NCBI GenBank assembly: GCA_022575985.1
Contig: JAKSXM010000238.1
Location: 14,960,001 to 15,024,000, forward strand
Source of the DNA: Anagrus nilaparvatae
Lineage: Eukaryota > Arthropoda > Insecta > Hymenoptera > Mymaridae
Direction of reading: 5' to 3'
Length of the DNA: 64,000 bases
Positions 48,801-55,211 of the stretch are shown in pieces. Every line of letters begins with the position of its first letter. The first letter of the stretch is position 1. Under the pieces are notes generated by a model. It was given only the letters and a program-made list of their open reading frames with translations. It did not search any database and had not been told where the DNA came from. The translations under genes and the position numbers were made by a program.

Positions 48801-49120
48801 TAAAAAGTTTAAAAGACCCTGATTTTCGTAACCAGCAACCCAAAATATATCTATAGTTGATCAAATCTCATGACTGCCAGTAACTAATCATCCTAAACCG
48901 CGATATGACTGGAGAAATGTAGAAAGCTTGTGCATGATCGGTTTTTAATGCTTTTTCACAGTTTAGCAAAAGGTAGTAGTGCATAAGTAGTCAAGCTAAA
49001 AGTACCTTTTTAAACTCTTGAAGCTTAAAGTTTGAAAATAACGTGTTTCAGAGTACTACGGAAGAAGCGGGCAGAGATGATGGAAGCTCGTCCCTACTAG
49101 AAAAGCTATTGTCGGAATGA
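14863..49120 (+). CDS. tai: taiman: p160/SRC-family bHLH-PAS nuclear receptor coactivator (19 coding exons)
   Basis: Joined exons: 14863-14891, 24865-24972, 33377-33515, 38212-38328, 38398-38575, 38644-39005, 39080-39303, 39855-41046, 44095-44211, 44275-44790, 44866-45198, 45267-45611, 45672-45787, 45865-45991, 46077-46329, 46556-46831, 47330-47530, 47648-47685, 49052-49120. All joints have GT/AG and keep frame (4740 bases, 1579 residues). In flies Tai binds the ecdysone receptor/USP heterodimer and activates transcription in the nucleus. Order: bHLH (about 48-98), PAS-A (about 120-190), PAS-B (about 290-385), polyN (about 415-445), polyQ (about 662-700), then LXXLL motifs at 703-707, 735-739, 807-811, 908-912 and 1573-1577. 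The long Q-rich C-terminal half is typical of insect Tai. It is shorter than fly Tai (about 2000 residues). Introns 1-3 are transposon-rich and introns 9-15 are short. The N-terminus is the first ATG after an in-frame stop. Confidence 0.95.
16697..18028. mobile_element. GTCGCTGATCAC foldback, copy A (convergent tandem arrays)
   Basis: The left arm carries about four units of roughly 140 bp, each containing GGGTCGCTGATCAC, a phrase like CTACCCCTAAAAGGGGTGTTT, and CGCTCTAGCCCTCCAAGATT. The right arm carries the same units in reverse. The ends are TATTGTTTGTGGCCGCCACC (left) and GCGGCCACAAACAATACCAC (right), with a G-run of more than ten bases near the left end. A TAGGTTTGTTC MITE (17482-17792) interrupts the right arm. 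Confidence 0.88.
17482..17792. mobile_element. TAGGTYTGTTCTTTTT-family MITE, copy 2 (nested)
   Basis: Left TAGGTTTGTTCTTTTTGTCC and right GGACAAAAAGAACAAACCTA are perfect inverted termini with TA at both ends, and GAAACCCGGGTTAAAA continues the arm. The arms extend about 120 bp, including AAAAAACCTGCGCTTATTC and its mirror. TA flanks suggest a Tc1/mariner-type target site. Confidence 0.85.
19299..19401. mobile_element. PIF/Harbinger-like MITE, 97 bp, TTA target duplication
   Basis: TTA (19299-19301), then GGCCCCATCTACAAAAGCC, and at the right GGCTTCTGTAGATGGGGCC followed by TTA (19399-19401). A 3-bp TWA duplication with GG-starting termini is the PIF/Harbinger (Tourist) signature. Confidence 0.8.
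19664..22103. mobile_element. CACTGAGAAAA-type TA-flanked element with inner convergent repeats
   Basis: TA-CACTGAGAAAAAC at 19664 is mirrored by GTCTCAGTG-TA ending at 22103. The subterminal arms are rich in ATTTCATTAATTTAATGA. The core (about 20500-21700) is a second palindrome. Its units of about 185-195 bp contain AAAACCATTCTTGGTTCC, twice forward (20692, 20888) and three times reversed (21133, 21317, 21500). Confidence 0.85.
22518..22767. mobile_element. Hairpin MITE with about 80 bp arms
   Basis: Left GAAAAGCTTAATAAGTTTTT followed by AATTAGACAGTGTTAA is mirrored by TTAACACTGTCTAATTATAA and AAAAACTTATTAAGCTTTTC. It is nested in the 3.5 kb palindrome. Confidence 0.8.
22977..23141. mobile_element. 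Harbinger-like MITE, second of a cluster
   Basis: TTCTACAAACGCCGTAAAT at the left and ATTTACGGCGTTTGTAGAA at the right are inverted. The GC-rich interior (GCGCAGCCGTAACGCAATGC) is also mirrored. The right flank is TTA (23139-23141); the left flank is not clear. Confidence 0.7.
23139..23526. mobile_element. Harbinger-like MITE, third of the cluster, TTA target duplication
   Basis: TTA, then GGCTCCATCTACAGAAGCC (23142), ends with TTTCTGTAGACTGGGCC (to 23523) and TTA. An inner inverted repeat (GTACCAACCGATTCATGTTA near 23430 and its mirror near 23340) suggests a foldback core. The frame 23049-23405 is only repeat. Confidence 0.75.
24865..24972 (+). CDS. tai: tai coding exon 2
   Basis: It encodes [19 protein letters not shown] followed by a lysine/arginine-rich stretch (SKKRKKSD), a plausible nuclear localisation signal just ahead of the bHLH. 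Acceptor CTTGCAG, donor GTAAGA. Confidence 0.92.
27757..28142. mobile_element. Nested element with 59 bp apparently perfect inverted arms
   Basis: Left CTACGTAAGCGTTTGTATAC... to ...GCCAACCTATGC is exactly mirrored at 28084-28142. Each arm contains the palindrome ATGCAAATATTTGCAT, that is two head-to-head octamers (ATGCAAAT). The arms look recent. Confidence 0.85.
28362..28440 (+). repeat. tRNA-derived SINE head
   Basis: TGGTCTAGTGG (A box, 28364-28374) and AAGTTCGAATCCT (B box, about 28412) are spaced as in a tRNA and followed by a poly-A run from 28437. No amino-acid identity is assigned. Confidence 0.55.
28799..28913. mobile_element. GC-rich hairpin MITE
   Basis: ACGGCCCGAATAGAATC then GAAGTATGGGC on the left is mirrored by GCCCATACTTCCGATTC and TATTCGGGGGTGTT. 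The loop region repeats GGGCCAGATC. It lies immediately after the TA-flanked element. Confidence 0.85.
30527..30927. mobile_element. MITE at the palindrome centre (relative at 42640-42990)
   Basis: Ends ATGGCCGTCATTCCCTGGTC and ACCAGTGAATGGCGGTCAT are inverted, as are CGATTGTCCATCC and GGATGGACAACG. The interior, CGGGATTCGGAAAACTGCC and neighbours, is found again reversed at 42645-42980. Confidence 0.75.
31100..31280 (+). repeat. ACATGTTCC-family fragment
   Basis: CCTCCCTATAAACATGTTCC followed by ATGTTAA matches the ends at 3150 and 26690. The upstream sequence (about 31130-31195) resembles 3040-3080. Confidence 0.5.
33128..33203 (+). repeat. tRNA-like sequence, probably SINE-derived
   Basis: A-box-like TAGCTTAGTTGACTAAAG, a perfect 5 bp anticodon-type stem TTTCA/TGAAA around a 7-base loop (CTAGATA) and a B box GGTTCGAATTC (33182-33192) are present in order. 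Acceptor-stem pairing is poor, so a working tRNA is unlikely. Confidence 0.5.
33377..33515 (+). CDS. tai: tai coding exon 3: bHLH domain
   Basis: It encodes the basic helix ([19 protein letters not shown]) and helix-loop-helix through [15 protein letters not shown], closely matching NEKRRREQE and YIEELAELI of p160 coactivators. Donor GTAAAA at 33516. Confidence 0.95.
33804..33945. mobile_element. Hairpin MITE
   Basis: GAGGGTAGTTCTTGTTTTCC and GTTTTATAGTATTTT are mirrored by AAAATACTATAAAAC and GGGAAACAAGAATTACCCTC. The arms are about 37 bp. Confidence 0.8.
34040..36870. mobile_element. Composite foldback enclosing GTCGCTGATCAC copy B
   Basis: The outer arms are GGGAGACCGGAACCTTTGGG (34050) mirrored by CCCAAAGGTTCCGGTCTCCC (to about 36857), continuing into GTCGCCAAATTACAATCTAT. 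Copy B occupies 34094-35895. Next to it is a second palindrome (35896-36810) with arms TATACTC..GATGACTTTAAT, CCTCCGTTTATTCCAACGCG and CTTCCATATAACGCTG. The flanking TTTGTTTTTATTCGGTTAGA at about 34009 is mirrored at about 37093, suggesting still older outer arms. Confidence 0.8.
34094..35895. mobile_element. GTCGCTGATCAC foldback, copy B
   Basis: Ends TACTCCAGTCAAATCACGG and its mirror CGTGATTTGACTGGAGTA. Five left units (GGGTCGCTGATCAC at roughly 34310, 34450, 34590 and 34735, plus a GAACAC variant at 34167) and six right units of about 140 bp converge on an AT-rich spacer (about 34810-35030). A run of more than ten C lies next to the right terminus. Confidence 0.9.
38212..38328 (+). CDS. 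tai: tai coding exon 4
   Basis: It begins [17 protein letters not shown] (end of helix 2 and linker) and ends DQVGPILLE, leading into PAS-A. Phase 0 at both ends, donor GTACTA. Confidence 0.93.
38398..38575 (+). CDS. tai: tai coding exon 5: PAS-A
   Basis: [20 protein letters not shown] followed by [16 protein letters not shown] is a textbook PAS-A segment of the SRC family. Donor GTAATA, phase 1. Confidence 0.95.
38644..39005 (+). CDS. tai: tai coding exon 6: end of PAS-A, linker, start of PAS-B
   Basis: [19 protein letters not shown] continues [19 protein letters not shown] and [20 protein letters not shown] open PAS-B. Phase 1 acceptor, phase 0 donor GTAAAT. Confidence 0.94.
39080..39303 (+). 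CDS. tai: tai coding exon 7: PAS-B
   Basis: [16 protein letters not shown], then [20 protein letters not shown] and [10 protein letters not shown], complete the PAS-B fold. Donor GTAAGA, phase 2. Confidence 0.95.
39855..41046 (+). CDS. tai: tai coding exon 8: polyN, polyQ and two LXXLL boxes
   Basis: This is the largest exon (397 codons). It has an Asn/Ser-rich tract (about 39943-40035), a second N tract (about 40180-40203) and a Gln tract (about 40684-40790) with scattered His and Pro. Receptor-box motifs follow: LRNLL (residues 703-707) and LKILL (735-739). A conserved-looking acidic PSSTWELD segment lies near 40340. The tracts are coded by AAT/AAC and CAA/CAG repeats and are likely length-polymorphic. 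Confidence 0.95.
41475..42165. mobile_element. GTCGCTGATCAC family, copy C (degenerate)
   Basis: TACTCCAGTCAATTCGCAG, a TGAGATTTGGTCTACTATG phrase and CCCCCTTTTGGGGTAATTTT place it in the family. The right terminus is not recognisable and the copy looks one-armed. Confidence 0.6.
42640..42990 (-). mobile_element. Relative of the 30527-30927 MITE
   Basis: TTGTCCATCCAAGGCAGTTT then TCAGAATCCCGAAAATTAAG is the reverse complement of about 30850-30898. TTTTGCAGAAAAA-type sequence near 42945 (reversed) matches about 30625. An (AT)14 run interrupts it. Confidence 0.65.
42821..42848. repeat. (AT)14 microsatellite
   Basis: Uninterrupted AT dinucleotide run in tai intron 8. Confidence 0.95.
44095..44211 (+). 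CDS. tai: tai coding exon 9: LXXLL box
   Basis: Acidic [16 protein letters not shown], then [18 protein letters not shown] with the LQQLL box (807-811). The basic-LLxxLL-acidic pattern matches SRC box 2/3. Confidence 0.95.
44275..44790 (+). CDS. tai: tai coding exon 10
   Basis: It contains [18 protein letters not shown] and [17 protein letters not shown], which includes another LXXLL (LASLL, 908-912), then Ser/Thr/Pro/Gln-rich sequence. The donor GTAATT at 44791 follows LNQM. Confidence 0.94.
44866..45198 (+). CDS. tai: tai coding exon 11: possible CBP-binding (AD1-like) region
   Basis: [18 protein letters not shown] and [18 protein letters not shown] are amphipathic leucine-rich helices in a position comparable to activation domain 1 of vertebrate SRCs. 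The equivalence is inference. Donor GTAAGT. Confidence 0.92.
45267..45611 (+). CDS. tai: tai coding exon 12: Gln-rich
   Basis: It is in phase with its neighbours, with Q tracts coded at about 45448-45475 and 45490-45510, and [19 protein letters not shown] upstream. Acceptor CTTTGCAG, donor GTTTGT. Confidence 0.92.
45672..45787 (+). CDS. tai: tai coding exon 13
   Basis: [15 protein letters not shown] and [20 protein letters not shown]. Donor GTAAAT in phase 2; translation would otherwise stop within the intron. Confidence 0.9.
45865..45991 (+). CDS. tai: tai coding exon 14
   Basis: [20 protein letters not shown] followed by [12 protein letters not shown]. Acceptor TTTTTTAG, donor GTAAGT. Confidence 0.92.
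46077..46329 (+). CDS. tai: tai coding exon 15
   Basis: [19 protein letters not shown] leads into a Ser/Pro-rich region ([20 protein letters not shown]) with repeated SP dipeptides, possible proline-directed phosphorylation sites. Donor GTAAGA. Confidence 0.92.
46556..46831 (+). CDS. tai: tai coding exon 16
   Basis: [19 protein letters not shown] contains VKQE, a sumoylation-type consensus, then a His/Gln/Asn-rich stretch. I chose the donor GTAAGT at 46832; GTGGTA at 46829 is an in-frame alternative that drops one residue. Confidence 0.88.
47330..47530 (+). CDS. tai: tai coding exon 17
   Basis: [18 protein letters not shown] followed by a Q/A tract and [18 protein letters not shown]. The first part resembles the conserved C-terminal block of p160 proteins. 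Phase 1 at both ends. Confidence 0.93.
47648..47685 (+). CDS. tai: tai coding exon 18 (38-base microexon)
   Basis: It encodes [12 protein letters not shown] between GACTTAG and GTAAGA. Skipping it would break the frame into exon 19, so it is constitutive if the C-terminal LXXLL is used. Confidence 0.82.
47757..48914. mobile_element. GTCGCTGATCAC family, copy D, with nested TTAA MITE
   Basis: The left end TACTCCAATCAAATCGCGG is mirrored by CCGCGATATGACTGGAGA. Inner ATCATGAGATTTGGTCTACT is mirrored by GATCAAATCTCATGAC. A TTAA-flanked element (48128-48715) is inserted near the middle. It fills tai intron 18. Confidence 0.75.
48124..48719. mobile_element. TTAA-flanked piggyBac-like MITE with repeated ATGGGCGC palindromes
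   Basis: TTAA-CACATTCGCTGCGT on the left and ACGCAGCGAATGTG-TTAA on the right. Subterminal palindromic motifs of the type CATGGGCGCNATGCGCCCATG occur twice near the left end (48144, 48186) and twice near the right (about 48505-48575). The core is AT-rich and non-coding. Confidence 0.85.
49052..49120 (+). CDS. tai: tai coding exon 19 and stop
   Basis: It encodes [20 protein letters not shown] then Ser-Glu-stop (TGA 49118-49120). The protein ends in an LXXLL motif (LEKLL, 1573-1577). Confidence 0.93.
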   Translation, partial: STTEEAGRDDGSSSLLEKLLSE

Positions 49121-50010
49121 GTGGTGTGGCTCTTGTTTTTGTAAATAACGAAAAATTGGCTTGTTGAAAAATACTATAAATTATATATAAGCACTGTCAT
49201 AGAAGTTAGCTTAGAATCTGCAAACCAAATTGTTGTTAAGAAGCATTTTAATCATTATTACTTTTATTATTTTATTGTTATTATTATAATTGAGACACAT
49301 TAAGAGATATTGATTATCTACTATTTTTAATAGCCTGTAAGAATGTTAAGCTTGTAAATAAGATAAATGACAAATTCATTCTAAAAAAGTACAATCTATG
49401 TATTTTTATTTTTTTATCGCGAGAAATGTGCATTTTTCTTTTGCTTGTAAATAAAGCTCAACAATTCATTTTCCCTACAAGTCTTTTTTACCTTTTAAAG
49501 GGAACAAACTCTAAGTATGTACAGAATGTGCAAAGCGTGTAAATAGATGAATATATTATAAAAAAGCGATTAAAGCTTTAAGAATTCGTTAAAACTGTTT
49601 ATATTGTAAAGCTAGTAAATGCAGATTCTTATCTTTCTAGATTCTTAAGTCTATGTGTATAGCAAAGCTAAGCACTTGATGCATCTATTTTAATTAAAAA
49701 GCATCCCATGAATATCTAGTTTGCTTTATTTACCCTATTTTCATTTTCAGCTACTACTGGCTTTTGTGAATAGCCTTAAGAGGGAATTCACTGCTGCATC
49801 GATTTAATGAACAGATTTTGGTAGTTTTGAGCTTACTGAGAGAAAAGCTGTTTTTGCTTTAAATGAAAATTGGAAGCATCTGTAGCGAGTTTATGTTCCA
49901 ATTGACATGGTTTCTATGCATTGCATATGAAATTTTGCGAGATATCAAATAAACATGGTTTATATGCTGCATTACATTGATCTTTTGATGCAGTGACTGT
50001 TGTAATAAAC
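49121..50010 (+). other. tai: tai 3' untranslated region
   Basis: Repeat-free sequence follows the stop codon. Candidate poly-A signals AATAAA occur at 49450-49455, about 49947 and 50004-50009. Four TGTAAATA motifs lie in the first 430 bases (listed separately). The end point is my guess. Confidence 0.6.
49140..49545 (+). promoter_or_regulatory. Cluster of four Pumilio-type motifs (TGTAAATA)
   Basis: TGTAAATA at 49140-49147, 49353-49360, 49446-49453 and 49538-49545, all on the mRNA strand, fits the Pumilio/PUF consensus UGUANAUA. The third overlaps the first AATAAA signal. Binding and repression of tai mRNA are inferred. Confidence 0.55.
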
Positions 50011-50604
50011 ATTGCATTTAAAATTTTTATTTTCTTTATATCTTCTCGGTTTTTACTCGATATCTCGAATATGATAATTAATTTTTTGAAAATTTTTGCC
50101 ACCTAAAAATACAAAAAACACCAAATTTTGTTTTATTTTTTGAAACAGGGCTTAATTTATTTCTATGGAAGAACTAATTTTAGAAACATCGTTTTTGATC
50201 TGATAATTTAAACGCAAAAACACAGCCCCGGATCGAATTGTGATAATTTTTGCTTGAATTGCTAAAAAGTCATAATTTTATCTTGTTTTGAATTTTATAT
50301 TAATTAAAATTATAAAATTTTGGGCATAAATGATGCAGGTTTGGTTTCTTAAAAAAAATTTAACTAGAAAATGAGATTGAATTTTAACAACAACCAAAAT
50401 ATCAAAAAATTGGAAAATTGAACAAAACAAAATCAACAAGTCAAATATTATATTATTATCATAATTATTTTTTTAAAATATTAATCATTATTTAACCCAT
50501 TACCGCCCAGGCAGCCAAAACGTGCCACTTGCTTAATACCGGCTTAGATTTTCATTAAAAATTAAAATTTAAAATTGTTTTAAGACTAGAAACTCATGAG
50601 GAAT

Positions 50605-50951
50605 AGGGTTGTGCAAAGCTATTGAGGTTTTTTGATATTCTGAAAATATATAAAAAAATATTCGATACGTATTTTTTTATTTTTCATAAAAATTAAAAAT
50701 TATTGAGTAATTAATAATTAAAGTAGTGAAAATACTGGTAGTGGGGGGGGGGGCGTGACGTCACAACTCAAAAACGCAATGTTAAAGTATAGGGAATCTG
50801 AGTTGTGACGTCACAGGTAATTTATTAAACTCTTTATTTAACCGGTTAAATTTTGTTTAAATAAAAAACAAATAATACGTATCCAATATTTTTTTACATA
50901 CTACAAAACCAACCAAATAGAATTTCAAAATTTTTTTCATGATACAACCCT
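50605..50951. mobile_element. MITE nested in the left arm of the 2.1 kb element
   Basis: The termini are AGGGTTGT and ACAACCCT. The undisturbed right arm reads GAATTC at the same place, so this insertion split that site and apparently duplicated AT. It contains a hairpin TGTGACGTCAC-type repeat (GTGACGTCACAACTC at about 50755 and GAGTTGTGACGTCAC at about 50800). Sequence near 50880-50930 resembles 1850-1905. Confidence 0.75.
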
Positions 50952-52272
50952 ATTCAATTTTGGAATCATTTTTTACCAACAAACCCTCAGAAAATTTCTA
51001 CAAGGGGCGGAAACTTAAAAAACAAGCGATTTTAGCCCTGTTTTGCGACAAAAACGTGCCACTTTGACGTAAGTCTTTGTTATTCGTAAAATATTATGAT
51101 TTTTTTCCTGCTAATTAGTACCCGGGGGTTTTCGAGGTTGCTAATTTCAAATATGAACTCAAAAAAATCATAAAAATTCATCTAGGGGTGGAAAATTGGG
51201 GTGAAAAGCGGTGAAAAATCGATTTTTATAAAAAAACGTTATTTTTACTTGAAAAACTATATCGGGGGGTTTTCGAGGTTGCTGATTTCAAATATGACCT
51301 CCAAAAAATACTAAAATTTCACTTAGGGGTGGAAAATTGGGGTGAAAAGGGGTGAAAAACCGATTTTTATATAACACTTTATTTTTACTTGAAAAACTAT
51401 ACCGGGGGGTTTTCGAGGTTGCTGATTTCAAATATGAAGTCCGAAAAATGCTAAAATTTCATCCAGGGGTGAAAAACTGGGGTGAAAAGGGGTGAAAATC
51501 CGATTTTTATAAAACACTTTATTTTTACTTGAAAAAATATATCAGGGGGTTTTCGAGGTTGCTGATTTCAAATGTGACCTCCAAAAAATACTAAAATTTC
51601 ATTTAGGGGTGGAAAATTAGGGTAAAAAGGGGTGAAAAATCGATTTTTATATAACACTTTATTTTTACTTGAAAAACTGTATCGGGGGGTTTTCGAGGTT
51701 GCTGATTTGAAATATTTACTCCAAAAAATGATATAACTTCATTTAGGGGTGGAAAATTGGAATGAAAAACGGTGAAAATCACATTTTACAAAACCCTTTA
51801 TATCTACACCAAAATTATACCAGGGGAGTTTGAAGGCCTCTGATTTGAACAAAATTGAACTTGAAAAAAGGTTAAAAAATCACATTTGATAAATATCTTC
51901 ATTCCTAGTTCAAAAACTGTATTAGGGATTTTCGGAGGTCATATTTGAAATCAGCAACCTCGAAAACCCCCCGATATAGTTTTTCAAGTAAAAATAAAGT
52001 TTTTTATAAAAATCGATTTTTCACCGCTTTTCACCCTAATTTTCCACCCCTAGATGAATTTTTATGATTTTTTTGAGTTCATATTTGAAATTAGCAACCT
52101 CGAAAACCGCCGGGTACTAATTAGCAGGAAAAAAAACATAATATTTTACGAATAACAAAGACTTACGTCAAATTGGCACGTTTTGGCCGCAAAACAGGGC
52201 TAAAATCGCTTGTTTTTTAAGTTTCCGCCCCTTGTAGAAATTTTCTGAGGGTTTGTTGGTAAAAAATGATTC

Positions 52273-52470
52273 TAAGGCACATTCTACAATCATCCGGTAA
52301 ACTCTTGCGGTCGTCCGCTAGAGGTCCGCAAGGTAGTGACACCAACCGAAAATAAATGATAACTTAAAATAATCATGTGTATTTATTTTATGTAAAGTTG
52401 GCACCACTGACTTGCGGACTTCTAGCGGACGACCGCAAGAGTTTATCGGATGATTGTAGAATGTGCCTAA
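52273..52470. mobile_element. Harbinger-like MITE nested in the right arm (192 bp, TAA duplication)
   Basis: TAA-GGCACATTCTACAATCATCC at 52273 and GGATGATTGTAGAATGTGCC-TAA to 52470. Inner TCTTGCGGTCGTCCGCTAGA is mirrored by TCTAGCGGACGACCGCAAGA. The left arm of the host provides the empty site. Confidence 0.88.
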
Positions 52471-52860
52471 AATTGAATTCCTCATGAGTTTCTAGTCTCA
52501 AAACAATTTTAAAATTTAATTTTTAATGAAAATCTAAGCCGGTATTAATCAAGTGGCACGTTTTGGCTGCCTGGGCGGTAATGGGTTAAATAGATTTAAA
52601 TTACTAAAAAAATAAATTTTAATTTTAAAAATTTTATATAGAATTTTCTATAAGATAAAGATTGATTACACTAAAATTTTTTAGTGTTAAACTCTTTACT
52701 TAATGTTTAGACTTATTATTTACTTTCTTTAAATTCTCTTTATCTTTTCTTTTGTTATTTGACATATATAGCAACGGCTATTTTTTCTGTATCCTTTTTT
52801 TCACTATACTAGAAAACCAGAAAAAAATAGTTACTTTGATAACTAAAAAAAAATTTTCTT

Positions 52861-54750
52861 AGGTATTATTTATCTTAGTTGCCTAGATTTCGCGAAAAAA
52901 ATTTTATTGCCTGCTTATTTTAAATAATTCATATTTCTAGCGGGAAAATATAATAAAAAAGTACAGTGATATTTACCAAGAATAAAACCATTTTCAGTAG
53001 TTGCTTCGATCCCTAAAAAACAGATTTTGATATAGGTTTTATTTATCTCCGATGCCTAAGGTTGTCGAAAAAAAATTTAAAGCCCACTTATTAAATTGTA
53101 AACCTGCAAAATTCAAAAAATTCATATTTCTAGTTAGGAAAATATAATCATAAAGCACAGTGATATCTACCAAGACTAAAATCTTTTTCAGTAGTTGCTT
53201 TAATGCCTAAAAAGCAGATTTTAATAGGTTTTATTTATCTCCGTTGCCTAGATTTGGCAAAAAAATTTAAAGCCTGCTTATTTTAAATAATTCATATTTC
53301 TAGCGGGAAAATATAATAAAAAAGTACAGTGATATTTACCAAGAATAAAACCTTTTTCAGTAGTTGCTTTGATGCCTAAAAAACAGATTTTGATATGGCT
53401 CATTATCGTTTTTTTTGCAAAAGTGACGTACAGCACGTTTCTGACTACCAGATGTATTAATTAAAAAAATTTTTTTTTTTAAATTTTTAATTTCAATAAG
53501 TTTTTGATGGTACACCATGAAAATCAACATAATTTAATGTTTTAACTACTATAAAACATAAAAATATAGCAAAAAAGCCTTTACCGTTCCCTGTCACAAA
53601 GGAGATTTCTATACTTTGAGTGTCTATCACTCACACCTATCAATTAATTTTCAAAAAATTTTATTTGGGGATTAATTGATATATCATAAGGTTAAACTTT
53701 TTCCATATGGAAAAAATTTAAACTTACTTTTACTAATTATTATAAGGGTGAGAAGGTGTGTCACACGATTTTACAAAATTTTTACGTAATACGTAATTTA
53801 TTTATATTAAATTAGATTTCTCTTCATAAAAACATTTTTAAAACCTCTAAATCGCATAAATGACAACTTAAATACATAAAAAATAAATTCTCACACCAAG
53901 AGCTCTTTAAGAGGTCGTTAAATAGGAAAACAAAATCAGTTTAAGTTCAGAAATCACGAAGGGACAAAAACAAAAGCCTTTACCGTACCCCCATGGATCT
54001 CCGATTCAGAAGCGTTGCAATTAAAATATTAAAAACTTAGCAAGTTTCAATCATAAAAATACTTCACTTTCCAAACGGAAAAGTTTTTTTGTTCATTTGT
54101 CTACGAATTATTTTGATTTTTCTATAAAAAAGCCTTTACCGTTCCTCTTTTTTTTAAAAATTATTAAATATTTTTAAAATTTACTTCCAAAACTCGTTTT
54201 TTTAGTAAGAATTCTTTAAAAATATATGATATTGTTCTCTAAAATACATAAAACCTTGAAAAATTCATATATTAAGGCCGCATGTAACGATTTTGGTTTT
54301 TAATGGTTTTAAGCTGTTTTTACTTTATAATTGTATGAAAAAACGTAATAAATTGATGTAAAAGGTTCGTTATGGTGATTTTTATGCAACACTAAATAAC
54401 TATTGGTGAAAAAAGTCTAAAAAGCCTTGTTTGGACTTTAAAAAAGAAATTTTTTATTTTTATTTTTTGAAAGCTATTTTTTCAAAAAAAAATGAAAACG
54501 AGCCATATAGGTTTTATTTATATCCGATGCCTAGAGTTGTCGAAAAAAAATTTAAAGCCTACTTATTTTAAATAATTCATATTTCTAGCGGGAAAATGAA
54601 AAAATAAAGCACAGTAATATCTACCAAAAATAAAACCTTTTAAAATAGTTGCTATGATGCCTGAGAAGCAGTTTTTCAAAGGTTTTATTTATCTCCGTTA
54701 CCTAGAGATGGCGAAAAAAATTTTTAAACGTGCAAAATTCAAGAATTTGC
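52861..54750. repeat. Tandem array of about 172-191 bp units, split by an insertion
   Basis: Units begin at about 52861, 53034, 53226, 54509 and 54680 with [22 protein letters not shown] sequence. They contain AATTCATATTTCTAGCGGG and TTTTTCAGTAGTTGCTT. The array is interrupted at 53397-54504. Confidence 0.85.
53393..54508. mobile_element. 1.1 kb element with GGCTCATTATCG ends and ATAT target duplication
   Basis: GGCTCATTATCGTTTTTTTT (53397) is mirrored by AAAAAAAAATGAAAACGAGCC (to 54504) and flanked by ATAT on both sides. Array units elsewhere read GATAT-AGG without interruption. The interior repeats AAAGCCTTTACCGTTCC (about 53577, 53973 as a variant, 54130). Non-coding. Confidence 0.88.
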
Positions 54751-55211
54751 AGCTCTGTAAATACGAATAAAATTCATTTTTTTAGCGAGAAAATTGAATA
54801 CATTGTAATTGAATATATGTCAATATATTTACTTTTGTTGCAATAATGAATTGGTGTTAAATGATCATGAATATTTTTGCAATCATGATTTTCATTAATC
54901 AGGTACCTGATTACACGTGTAATCCAAAATTAGTGTTTTTACTTTTAATTGATGTTGTTTTTGGGTTATGCTATATAAATCTTTTTAAATAACTTCTAGC
55001 AGTTTGTCCAATGTAATATTTTTTACAATAAAAACATTTATTTTTGTATAGAGATTAGCGGAATTAAAAACGCCTCTAGTTACTAGAGAATGAACTATTT
55101 AAAATGGCTGCTCTATTGTTTATGAAAGTATACGTATACAATAGACCGTCGTCTTTTTTTATATTATTTTTATTTATTTTTCATAAGAAAACGTAAAAAT
55201 CTATTATTAAA

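Larger units (their letters stand above)
50492..52589. mobile_element. 2.1 kb TTAA-flanked palindromic element with tandem core
   Basis: TTAA-CCCATTACCGCCCAGGCAGC (50492) is mirrored by GCTGCCTGGGCGGTAATGGG-TTAA (to 52589). The arms stay nearly identical for more than 100 bp and continue to several hundred. From about 51120 to 51830 there are five to six units of about 140 bp (GGTTTTCGAGGTTGCTGATT and GGGGTGAAAAGGGGTGAAAA). The same unit is reversed at about 51930-52140. Each arm has a different MITE inserted. Confidence 0.88.
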
